Assembly: GCA_024225195.1 (NCBI GenBank)
Contig: JAAEMV010000199.1
Coordinates: 1 to 59,793, forward strand
Direction: 5' to 3'
Source: Planctomycetaceae bacterium
Lineage (GTDB): Bacteria; Planctomycetota; Planctomycetia; Pirellulales; Pirellulaceae
Length of the DNA stretch: 59,793 bases
The notes under the pieces were generated by a model. It was given only the letters and a program-made list of their open reading frames with translations. It was not told the DNA's origin and searched no databases. How positions within the stretch are numbered: the first letter of the stretch is position 1; each line of letters starts with the position of its first letter. A program made the position numbers and the translations under genes. This document shows, piece after piece, positions 45,108 through 53,129 of the stretch.

Positions 45108-46592
45108 ATGAAAGGCTGGATTAGCAAGCCCTGCCTATTTTTGATCGAGACGATGGATTACTGCCCCAAAATTTTGATTGTCGAAGATCAAGCTTCGATG
45201 CAACAATTACTCGAAGATTTTCTGGGGCCTGCTGGTTTCGAAATCACTTGCTGTAATTCCGCTACCGAAGCATGTGAATTACTTGGCATAGATTCGTCTG
45301 CCATCACATCTGATAATTTTGATTTTGGGACGTCATCTGAGGAATCGAATACGCTCGGATCAGCTGAAATTCCTGAGTTTGATTTAATCCTGACCGACGT
45401 CAAAATGCCGGGAATGGATGGGTTGGAATTTTGCCGAAGGGTTAAGCAGCGGTTTGCTCATTTGCCAGTTATTGTCATGACTGCGTACGGGAGCTTGGAA
45501 ACAGCGGTTGAGGCATTGCGGGCTGGCGCTTTCGATTTTGTTACAAAACCAGTTGAGCTCGCATTGTTGAAAGCATCTTTGATACGCGCTGCTGAGTACA
45601 ATCGGCTGAGAAATCGAATTCGTTTGTTAGAGTCGCAAATTCAAGCGGAGACGTTTGATACGCTAATTGGTCAAAGCGATGTAATGCTTCGATTAAAAGA
45701 GCAACTGTCGCGAGTGGTGGATTCGCCGGCGGCGGTTTTGCTCACTGGTGAAAGTGGATCGGGTAAAGAAGTTGTCGCTCGAGCACTTCACCAGCAGAGT
45801 CGCCGAGCTAAACAACCGTTTATTGCAGTCAATTGTGCGGCGTTGCCCGAATCGTTATTAGAGAGTGAGTTGTTCGGCCATGTGAAGGGTGCATTTACTG
45901 ACGCGAATGCAGATCGTGTAGGGCTCTTTTTGCAAGCCAATGGAGGGACGTTATTTCTAGATGAGATCGGTGAGATGCCGATTGAGATACAACCCAAGCT
46001 ATTGCGGGCTCTGGAACAAAAAACAGTACGTCCGGTTGGGGGGAAATCGGAACAGCCATTTGATGTTCATTTGATCACGGCCACCAATCGAGATTTGGAA
46101 GCGGCAATCGAGCAGAAAACGTTCCGTGAAGATTTATATTATCGAATCAATGTGCTGGAACTCACTGTGCCACCGCTGCGAAATCGTGGTACCGATGTCC
46201 TTTTGATTGCAAACTACTTTTTACAACAGTTTGCGGTGTCGATGGATAAAAGTGTAGATGGGTTTGATGACGAGGTGCTTCATCAATTTCTTCAATATGA
46301 TTGGCCCGGCAATGTTCGAGAATTACGCAACATTGTGCAGAGGTCGATTGTCTTAACACAACAGGCGACCATTAATTCAGATGTTTTACCAACCAAAATT
46401 TCAAACTATCAGTCGAAACAGCTAGTGATCGACGAGGGCGACAATCAACCACTCGATTCCCTCGAGGTTATTGAGCGGCGATACATTCGATATGTACTTG
46501 AGCGAACGGGCGGGAACAAAACGGAGGCTGCTAAAGTTCTTGGCCTGGACCGAAAGACACTTTATCGCCGCCTCAAAGAAAAAGATGAATAG
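45108..46592 (+). CDS. NtrC-family sigma-54-dependent response regulator
   Basis: A 494-residue transcription activator with three domains. The receiver (about 20-155) has the acidic pair in IVEDQ, phospho-acceptor Asp97 in LTDVKMPGMDG, Thr125 and Lys147. The AAA+ sigma-54 interaction domain has Walker A GESGSGKE, the contact loop KGAFTDA in place of GAFTGA, and Walker B GGTLFLDEIGEM. The C-terminal Fis-type helix-turn-helix is in GGNKTEAAKVLGLDRKTLYRRL. The receiver contains about 28 extra, Ser/Asp-rich residues (61-88) before the phospho-acceptor strand. ATG 45153 is an alternative start. The kinase gene converges on it with seven bases between stops, and a sigma factor with a sigma-54 promoter lies beyond. 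Confidence 0.93.
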   Translation: MKGWISKPCLFLIETMDYCPKILIVEDQASMQQLLEDFLGPAGFEITCCNSATEACELLGIDSSAITSDNFDFGTSSEESNTLGSAEIPEFDLILTDVKMPGMDGLEFCRRVKQRFAHLPVIVMTAYGSLETAVEALRAGAFDFVTKPVELALLKASLIRAAEYNRLRNRIRLLESQIQAETFDTLIGQSDVMLRLKEQLSRVVDSPAAVLLTGESGSGKEVVARALHQQSRRAKQPFIAVNCAALPESLLESELFGHVKGAFTDANADRVGLFLQANGGTLFLDEIGEMPIEIQPKLLRALEQKTVRPVGGKSEQPFDVHLITATNRDLEAAIEQKTFREDLYYRINVLELTVPPLRNRGTDVLLIANYFLQQFAVSMDKSVDGFDDEVLHQFLQYDWPGNVRELRNIVQRSIVLTQQATINSDVLPTKISNYQSKQLVIDEGDNQPLDSLEVIERRYIRYVLERTGGNKTEAAKVLGLDRKTLYRRLKEKDE

Positions 46593-46599
46593 TGACTAA

Positions 46600-48066
46600 T
46601 TATTCTGTTTGATCGTTACTTGCCGTGTTGGTTTCTGTTTTATCAAGTACTGCTTGATCACATGGTATCCGAACTGTCATGGTTGTTCCCTTTTCAGGAT
46701 TGCTTTGACAATCGATACTGCCGCCGTGCTCTTCGATAATTCCATGAACAATTGAGAGCCCAAGCCCCGTTCCCGAGCCGACTTCTTTGGTTGTAAAAAA
46801 TGGCTCAAAAATCACGTCCAGTTGATTTTGTTCAATGCCGGAACCATGATCAATGACCTCAATTTTCCATTGGGCATCTTTTGGTTGAGGGTGCAGGCAG
46901 ATGGTGACCGGTTGGTTTGCCGACGAAGCATCAACTGCGTTGTCGATCAAATTCATGATCACCTGCTGAAGTTGATTGAAGTCGAAACTGGCTTTTGCTG
47001 GCGTTGTGGGGAGGTTCGCGATTAGTTTGATTTCCTGTTTGTCAGCAAGAGGCTGGATCAGATCAACGGAGTGCTGAATGACTTCGCGCAGGTCGTTTGT
47101 TGACTTTTGGCTTGGGCTCCGTCGAGAGAAATGCAGTAATTTCTGAATGATTTTTGAGATCCGCTCTGACTCAGTCTTCACCGCGGTGGCGTGTTTTGCA
47201 ATTTGTTCGGGCGATCGGTTGGGATCACTGAGAATCATTTCGGCGCGGCCGGAAATGACATTTAATGGTGTCCCGACTTCATGCGCAAAACCAGCGGCGA
47301 GTTGACCAACTGTTTTTAATCGGTCTGCATGACGCAATTGCTCGATTGCGTCGATCCGTTGGTGCGTTTCCTTTTCAATCGTTTGCTGCTGTTGACGCAG
47401 ACGATCACACATTTGATTCACGGCACCTGCCAGTTGTCCAAGTTCATCATTGGCATGAATTTTAAGGTCGCTGGAAAAATCACCTTTCCCAACACGTTCC
47501 ATTTTGTTTGTGAGGCTAGCTAAAGGCGTTGCGATCCAGCGAACGCCAGCAATCATGACGACTCCAATGCACATAAAACCGGTCGCGACAATAATGAAAA
47601 TTGCCGTAAACCAGTTGGATCGCGATTGAGAATCAAGATCATTGAGTGGAGTTGCGATTTCCACAGCACCCTGTCGGCCATCTAGGGTTACTGGGACGTA
47701 GGTAAAATATTTTCGTTTGCCACCACTGGCAGTATCAATGGTGGAAACGGGTTGCCCGTTGGAATTGTTGATAATCGATGGGTCGATTCGAACAACTAAC
47801 GAATCCGTTTCTAACCAAGTCCATCGAATGCGAGTCCCATTATTGGCTAAGGTTCTTACCAAATTTTCGAAATAAATATTTGTTCCGGTATTGGCAGCAG
47901 TTTGAAACCCAGATGTTTTTTGATTTGCATCGACAGAAGAGGCAATCGCGCGGTGACGTTTTTCGAGCCCGGCAAAAGATTGCATGCTGGCAAGTTGACT
48001 GGCCATAATCGTGACAGCAGAGACTGCAATTATGAACAACAAAATCAATTTAGCCGCAAGTTTCAT
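46600..48066 (-). CDS. Membrane sensor histidine kinase
   Basis: A 488-residue kinase: membrane helix 1 (5-25), an extracytoplasmic sensor region of about 125 residues, membrane helix 2 (152-175), a HAMP linker (about 175-228), a dimerisation/phospho-acceptor helix with His262 in GFAHEVGTPLNV, and the catalytic domain with N box NLIDNAVDAS, G1 DHGSGIEQ and G2 GTGLGLSIVHGI. The HEVGTPLN form of the H box is typical of kinases paired with NtrC-type regulators. The gene is tail-to-tail with the response regulator and head-to-head with the sigma-factor gene. It is therefore the likely partner of the former and perhaps indirectly controls the latter. The signal sensed is unknown. Confidence 0.93.
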   Translation of the reverse strand: MKLAAKLILLFIIAVSAVTIMASQLASMQSFAGLEKRHRAIASSVDANQKTSGFQTAANTGTNIYFENLVRTLANNGTRIRWTWLETDSLVVRIDPSIINNSNGQPVSTIDTASGGKRKYFTYVPVTLDGRQGAVEIATPLNDLDSQSRSNWFTAIFIIVATGFMCIGVVMIAGVRWIATPLASLTNKMERVGKGDFSSDLKIHANDELGQLAGAVNQMCDRLRQQQQTIEKETHQRIDAIEQLRHADRLKTVGQLAAGFAHEVGTPLNVISGRAEMILSDPNRSPEQIAKHATAVKTESERISKIIQKLLHFSRRSPSQKSTNDLREVIQHSVDLIQPLADKQEIKLIANLPTTPAKASFDFNQLQQVIMNLIDNAVDASSANQPVTICLHPQPKDAQWKIEVIDHGSGIEQNQLDVIFEPFFTTKEVGSGTGLGLSIVHGIIEEHGGSIDCQSNPEKGTTMTVRIPCDQAVLDKTETNTASNDQTE

Positions 48067-48431
48067 TTTGTCGAATCGTTTCGTGCAAGCGGAGGATAAA
48101 TCACCGCCAGTGAGATTATGTGCTAGTCAATTGCGTCTTCAGAATTTATCACCGCAATGGGCGTCCGTTTTATTCTACCCCGCAAACGGACAAAACAATC
48201 TAAATTTGAGTAGGTGTCATTAATATTCGCTTCAATTGATAGCGGTGTAGCATTATGCCGCGCGCGGGGATTTAGGAAGCGCAGGGGCATAGGAAGCGAA
48301 TTGCAGGATATTCATTTAAGCCCGTGTTTTATTGGTTTTATGTCGAAGTCCAAGTCGGAAGCGGATTTGGTTCAGTTTGGCACGGCGAATGCTTTTCTTA
48401 GGGCTCAAGGGCAATTCAGTAGGAGGGCAAG
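48067..48431. other. 365-base divergent region between histidine kinase and sigma factor genes
   Basis: It carries the sigma-54 element described separately, the perfect palindrome CCGCGCGCGG at 48258-48267 (about 110 bases upstream of that element), and two TAGGAAGCG direct repeats at 48273 and 48290. ATCACCGC occurs twice near the kinase start (48100 and 48148). Any of these could bind a regulator. No separate gene is evident. Confidence 0.5.
48376..48392 (+). promoter_or_regulatory. Sigma-54 (-24/-12) promoter of the sigma-factor gene
   Basis: The sequence TTTGGCACGGCGAATGC contains the full -24 consensus TTGGCACG and a -12 box ATGC, with GG and GC exactly ten bases apart. The start site would be near 48403, followed by AGGAGG at 48421 and ATG at 48432. 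The gene pair next door encodes a sigma-54 activator and its kinase. Confidence 0.75.
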
Positions 48432-49868
48432 ATGTTGGAGTCAGGGAATCAGTCGCTAACCGGATCATACCGCCACCATCAAAGCGAGGTGTTATCTCAT
48501 CAATGGGCGCCTGCGGAATTTGCTCTTCCGGTCTTCGACAGTCGTCGCATTCCCGGAACTGGAAAGGGCATGGGACAGGTGACGATGGTTGCCAACGAGC
48601 GGATCGAATTGAGATTTCCCCCCGCTCAATCTAAAAAGTCGAAACGTCCCGCTGCAAATTCAAAAAGGCGGCAACGGCGGCCAACCACATGCAGTACGAA
48701 ATTTGACTTCGTAACAGAATCACGGCTGCTCAATCGTGATGAAGAGCGACAATTGGCGACGCAAATTTTTCGCTACCGACAAGCGTTTCAAAGATTAGCT
48801 TTAAAAGAAGCCGAAGTCCTCAATCATTTGATTGGTTTGATCCGACAGTGGAAGTCTGGCCATCTGCGAATCGATTCAATTTGCAACATGGGTTTGAGTG
48901 AGTCTCAGAAGCGAAAAAAAGTAGAACCCAAATTACGAGCAAGCATTCGAAAATTAGAAAAACTGTCGACCCAACTGCAAACAGGAAGTTCAGAGCTAAG
49001 GAGACGTAGTCATCGTGAAATTATCGAGATCGTAGAGAGCTTGATGTTACGTCCCAAGTGTTTCGAATCAGCTCCATTTCAAGGGGAGTTGGCCGAGGAA
49101 ATGTTTCGCGAATACCAGATGCTTTGTCAAAAAATGATGTTGGCGAATGGGCGGTTGGTGATTCAGGTGGCTCGAAAACTATGTGGTAACTCGCAAATTT
49201 TTTCGGACATGATTCAGGAAGGTTACTGCGGTTTGATTCAAGCGGTCACAAAATTTGATCATCAATGTAATGTTCGATTTTCGACCTACGCGACCCCTTG
49301 GATTAAACAGGCAATTTTTGGAGCGATATCAAATTTTCAGCGGAACATAAGGGTCCCGGAAAATTTCCGAGCCTCACACCGCAAAGTCGCTAGAAAAATT
49401 GAGGAAATTAGAAATCAGGGTTTTGAGTTCACTGGGCGAAACTCAGGAGTGGAAATCTCGTTAATTGCTGATCATGTAAAGATGTCTGTCAAAGATGTTG
49501 AACGCCATTTCCAAGTTCAAAGAGATACCTGCTCGCTTGACGCTCCGGGGAGTCGTTCCGGTGTGGGTGAAGCTTCAGAGAGTTCGGTCGTCTCAGCAAT
49601 CGCTGATCAAGCAAGCCCCGCACCGGATTTGTTGGCGATTGAAAAGGAGAGAGTTCAACGGATTCGAAAGATGATGGCTCAGTCTTTAACTTCCCGGGAA
49701 CGGGAAGTCATCTCACTTCGTTTTGGATTTCGAGATGGAAGCGGTAAGTCTTTTTCGGAAGTCGGACGGGAGATGGGATTGACCCGTCAACGAGTTTGTC
49801 AGGTCGAAAAGCAAGCTTTGGCAAAGCTGGAACAAGTGACTGAAAAATGGGTCGCTATAACTTCATAA
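48432..49868 (+). CDS. RpoD-like sigma-70-family sigma factor (group 2)
   Basis: A 478-residue RNA polymerase sigma factor with a perfect AGGAGG five bases before ATG. The first 90 residues are variable, with a basic linker (about 67-83). After it come a region 1.2-like segment (TESRLLNRDEERQLATQIF), a non-conserved helical spacer (about 120-240), and regions 2.1-2.4 (VIQVARKLC, MIQEGYCGLIQAVTKFD, FSTYATPWIKQAI). Region 3 and region 4 follow, ending with the promoter -35 recognition helix (SLTSREREVISLRFGF, FSEVGREMGLTRQRVCQVEKQAL). Region 1.1 of the housekeeping factor is missing, so this is an alternative sigma factor. The upstream sigma-54 promoter suggests it is switched on by the adjacent two-component pair. 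Confidence 0.93.
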   Translation: MLESGNQSLTGSYRHHQSEVLSHQWAPAEFALPVFDSRRIPGTGKGMGQVTMVANERIELRFPPAQSKKSKRPAANSKRRQRRPTTCSTKFDFVTESRLLNRDEERQLATQIFRYRQAFQRLALKEAEVLNHLIGLIRQWKSGHLRIDSICNMGLSESQKRKKVEPKLRASIRKLEKLSTQLQTGSSELRRRSHREIIEIVESLMLRPKCFESAPFQGELAEEMFREYQMLCQKMMLANGRLVIQVARKLCGNSQIFSDMIQEGYCGLIQAVTKFDHQCNVRFSTYATPWIKQAIFGAISNFQRNIRVPENFRASHRKVARKIEEIRNQGFEFTGRNSGVEISLIADHVKMSVKDVERHFQVQRDTCSLDAPGSRSGVGEASESSVVSAIADQASPAPDLLAIEKERVQRIRKMMAQSLTSREREVISLRFGFRDGSGKSFSEVGREMGLTRQRVCQVEKQALAKLEQVTEKWVAITS

Positions 49869-49973
49869 ATTGTGATCTTGAGTCGAACGCAAATTAGATG
49901 GAAATTTGAGTTTAGCGAGAAACTGGGTTAGTATGCGATTGCTAATTACAACTTGTTTCGCGATATAATTTCT

Positions 49974-51518
49974 ATGACTAAAATCGATCGTTGGATATTG
50001 ACTGTCGTATTCTTGCTGCTTTTACTGACTAAAAGTTTGTATGCGGAAAATCCAAATATCATCGTCATTTACACTGATGATCAAGGGTTCGGCGATGCAA
50101 GTTGCTTGAATCCGGGTGCAAAATTTTCGACACCCAATTTGGATCGGTTGGCACGAGAGGGAGTCTCGTTTACCAATGGCCATTCGAGCGATACGGTTTG
50201 CACACCCTCGCGGTATGGTCTTTTGACGGGACGGTATTGTTGGCGGACGTCGAAAAAGTCGGGTGTGATGCAGGCAGAAGGAGATTGCTTGATTGCTGAT
50301 GGACGGATGACACTTCCGTCGATGCTTCGCGACCAGGGTTACGACACCGCGATGGTGGGCAAGTGGCATCTGGGCATGGACTTCCCTGGTACTGCGAAAA
50401 CTCGCGATTGGAGCCAGCCAGTTCAAGACATGCCTCTCGATAAAGGATTTAATTACTTTTTCGGGATTCCCGCATCCTTGAACTACGGAGTTTTGGCGTG
50501 GTTTGAAGGACGGTATGCCAAGGTTCCGCCGACAGTTTACACGGCAAAAAAACCAAACAAACGTCATATGGATTACCGGATCAAGCCGCCCTATCAAGCC
50601 ACGCCTCAGGAAACACAAACAGCTCTTGGAAAATTAGGGATGGAGGTTGCTCCGGATTTTATTGATAACCAGTGTTTAACGCGTTTTACAGACGTCGCAA
50701 TTAGCTGGATGGAGTCAAGAAAAAAAGGTTCAGAATCCAGCAAACCATTCTTTCTTTATCTCCCGTTCACCTCACCGCATTACCCTGTGTGCCCATTGCC
50801 AAAATTCTGGGGGCAAGGAGAGTGTGGAGGCTACGGTGAGTTTGTTATTGAAACCGATCATCATGTCGGGCGAATTTTATCATTTCTAAAAACATCGGGT
50901 CTGGACCAAAATACGATGGTGATTTTTACGAGTGATAATGGCCCGGAGAAGTCGTGGAAAGAGCGTGTGACAGAATTCAACCACCGCAGTAATGGTAATT
51001 ATCGTGGTGGCAAGAGAGATATTTACGAAGGTGGGCATCGTGTTCCGTTTTTCATACGTTGGCCTGAAGGTATCAAGCATCCGGGACGAACCACCAATCA
51101 GTTGGTAGGGCAAGTTGATATTTTAGCGACCGTTGCAGAATTAATTGGTGCGGAATTACCTGACAATGCAGGTGAGGATAGCCAAAGTTTTGCAGCTCTC
51201 TTGACCCAACAAAAAACAGTTCATCAACGTGTGCCTCTCATCAATCATTCCGCTTCCGGGCGTTTTTCGATTACCGAAGGCGAGTGGAAATTAATCTTGC
51301 CTCACCGAAAAAGCAAACGGGAGCTCTATCAGTTGTCGTTAGATCCGAGCGAGCAGAAGAATGTTCTGTCAGAGAATCCAGTGATCGCGCAGCGGCTGGA
51401 AAACAAAATTACAGAAATTGTATGTCAGGGTCGGTCTACACCCGGTTTACGGCAATCCAACGATACAGGTTATTGGAAAGATCTGAATTGGATTCGGCCA
51501 GAACAATACAAGCAGTGA
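49974..51518 (+). CDS. Secreted sulfatase (CTPSR), arylsulfatase type
   Basis: A 514-residue type I sulfatase. The ATG beginning MTKIDRWILTVVFLLLLLTK was chosen as it starts a clean signal peptide; a TTG seven codons earlier is also in frame. The metal strand is PNIIVIYTDDQGFGD, formylglycine Cys76 is in DTVCTPSRYGLLTGRYCWR, GKWHLGMDF carries Lys/His, and IFTSDNGPEKSW holds the late metal ligands. The YRGGKRDIYEGGHRVPFFIRWP segment is typical of arylsulfatase A-like enzymes. The gene lies 61 bases upstream of the deacylase/BPL_N fusion and may be co-transcribed with it. It is the only sulfatase of the six not adjacent to another. Confidence 0.92.
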   Translation: MTKIDRWILTVVFLLLLLTKSLYAENPNIIVIYTDDQGFGDASCLNPGAKFSTPNLDRLAREGVSFTNGHSSDTVCTPSRYGLLTGRYCWRTSKKSGVMQAEGDCLIADGRMTLPSMLRDQGYDTAMVGKWHLGMDFPGTAKTRDWSQPVQDMPLDKGFNYFFGIPASLNYGVLAWFEGRYAKVPPTVYTAKKPNKRHMDYRIKPPYQATPQETQTALGKLGMEVAPDFIDNQCLTRFTDVAISWMESRKKGSESSKPFFLYLPFTSPHYPVCPLPKFWGQGECGGYGEFVIETDHHVGRILSFLKTSGLDQNTMVIFTSDNGPEKSWKERVTEFNHRSNGNYRGGKRDIYEGGHRVPFFIRWPEGIKHPGRTTNQLVGQVDILATVAELIGAELPDNAGEDSQSFAALLTQQKTVHQRVPLINHSASGRFSITEGEWKLILPHRKSKRELYQLSLDPSEQKNVLSENPVIAQRLENKITEIVCQGRSTPGLRQSNDTGYWKDLNWIRPEQYKQ

Positions 51519-51579
51519 AACTCACGATCGAATGTTGGATTCTGCGCAGTTTAAAAAATCCTAAATTGAGAATTTTAGT

Positions 51580-53127
51580 ATGTATCTAGCTCCGCAGCAT
51601 CGTCAACGTTTGCTCGACGGTAACCATCTTAAATTGAATCGGTTTTTGATTGGGTTACTTTTATTTGCGGTCTGCATTTCTACGGCGTCTGGGCAGACAA
51701 AATCTAAATTGCGCGAAGGAGCTCTCGGGGCTGGGAAGACTTGGGAAACCCGATGGCATATTGTGGAAACGGGAGTCCCGGGCCCTACCGTGCTAATTGT
51801 GGGCGGCATTCACGGGAACGAACCGGCGGGGTTTCGAGCGGCTGATCAGATTCGTCACTGGCCAATTAAGCGTGGCAAACTTATCGTGATTCCGCAGGTG
51901 AATCGCCTGGGCGTAGAAGCGAATATTCGCTGGTCTCCCGATCACCGTAATGACCGGGAAGCCAGAGATCTGAACCGAAACTTTGGCACACTTGACCAGC
52001 CAAAACCACGAACGGAGCACTGTCGCGCGGTTTGGGAATTTATTGAATCGGAACGGCCGGAGTGGATTTTTGATTTACACGAAGGTTTTGATTTCCATCG
52101 TGTCAATCCTAAGTCGGTTGGTTCAAGTGTGATTGCTTTTCCCGATCAAACAAAATTTGCAGCTAAGTTACAGACGGCGGTGAATGAAAGAATCCCCCAA
52201 GAATTGCAATTTGATTTATTAGATCGTTCCGGACCAGTCGTCGGCAGCCTTGCACGAGCCGGGCGTGAAAAGCTTGGAGCCAATAGTTTTATTCTGGAAA
52301 CGACTTTTAAAGACCAACCTATCTCCAAGCGGACGCGTCAACATCGAATGATGGTTTCCACGGCGTTACTGGAATTGGGAATGCTGCAAGATGTTCAAGT
52401 CGATTGCTTGACGCCAATATCTAGTTCAGATTGTCTTCGCGTAGGTGTGTTTGATGCTGCGGGTGCGAATGAGTCAAAGGTGATGCGGGTTTTAGATCCT
52501 GCGGATAATTTAGTCGCGACCGTGTTTGGCCCCGATGACGTCAAAATGGAAGTTTTGTCGCATCTAGATGTGTTAATTTTCCCGGGTGGGTCGGGAAGCG
52601 CTCAGGGAAAAGCAATTGGTTCCGAAGGGCGGGAAGTGATTCGCAACTACGTTAAATCTGGGGGAGGGGTTATTGGCATTTGTGCTGGAGCCTACCTCTG
52701 TTCGTCCCATTATCAATGGTCCCTCAATCTGATGAATGCGAAAGTGTTTAATGTGACGGTTGACGTTCCCGAGCTTGGCCGGAAATCGATGTGGTACCGC
52801 GGAAAGGCGGCGAATGTCGAAGTGGAAGTGAATGAGAATGGCAAGCCTGTTTTAGGCATTTCGGGAAAACATACCATCCGTTACCAGAACGGACCAATCC
52901 TCTCTCGAGGCGACCGGCCTGACCTTCCAGAGTTTTCTACGCTCGCGCATTTTCGAACTGAAAATGGAATTTATGAAGCTCAAAAAAATACGATGGTCAA
53001 TGCGCCAGCAGTGGTAGAGTCTCTGTTTGGAAAAGGGCGGGTGATCGCAATCAGTCCGCATTTTGAGTCAACCAAGAATTACGGGAAAGTAATTCTCGAT
53101 GCGGTCAATTATGTAAAACGTCGCTGA
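51580..53127 (+). CDS. Fusion of zinc deacylase (AstE/M14-like) and BPL_N amidotransferase-like domain
   Basis: A 515-residue exported protein (signal helix about 20-38) with two enzyme-like halves. Residues about 55-275 form a succinylglutamate-desuccinylase/aspartoacylase (M14-related) domain: His78 and Glu81 in GGIHGNEPAG, Arg133 in DLNRNFG, His167 in FDLHEGFD and catalytic Glu240 in FILETTF. Residues about 285-515 match the BPL_N/class I glutamine-amidotransferase-like fold: RVGVFDAAGA, LIFPGGSGSAQG, Cys368 in GGVIGICAGAYLC and a late His/Glu pair in ISPHFEST. A hydrolase for amide or peptide bonds in the periplasm is likely; the substrate is unknown. It follows a sulfatase and converges on the TPR-PhoD gene with two bases between stops. 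Confidence 0.85.
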   Translation: MYLAPQHRQRLLDGNHLKLNRFLIGLLLFAVCISTASGQTKSKLREGALGAGKTWETRWHIVETGVPGPTVLIVGGIHGNEPAGFRAADQIRHWPIKRGKLIVIPQVNRLGVEANIRWSPDHRNDREARDLNRNFGTLDQPKPRTEHCRAVWEFIESERPEWIFDLHEGFDFHRVNPKSVGSSVIAFPDQTKFAAKLQTAVNERIPQELQFDLLDRSGPVVGSLARAGREKLGANSFILETTFKDQPISKRTRQHRMMVSTALLELGMLQDVQVDCLTPISSSDCLRVGVFDAAGANESKVMRVLDPADNLVATVFGPDDVKMEVLSHLDVLIFPGGSGSAQGKAIGSEGREVIRNYVKSGGGVIGICAGAYLCSSHYQWSLNLMNAKVFNVTVDVPELGRKSMWYRGKAANVEVEVNENGKPVLGISGKHTIRYQNGPILSRGDRPDLPEFSTLAHFRTENGIYEAQKNTMVNAPAVVESLFGKGRVIAISPHFESTKNYGKVILDAVNYVKRR

Positions 53128-53129
53128 GT

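Noticed and set aside
50022-50618. 198-codon open frame on the minus strand
   Set aside because: Antisense to the CTPSR sulfatase gene, composition is Arg/Cys/His-rich and unlike a protein; the sulfatase is unambiguous.
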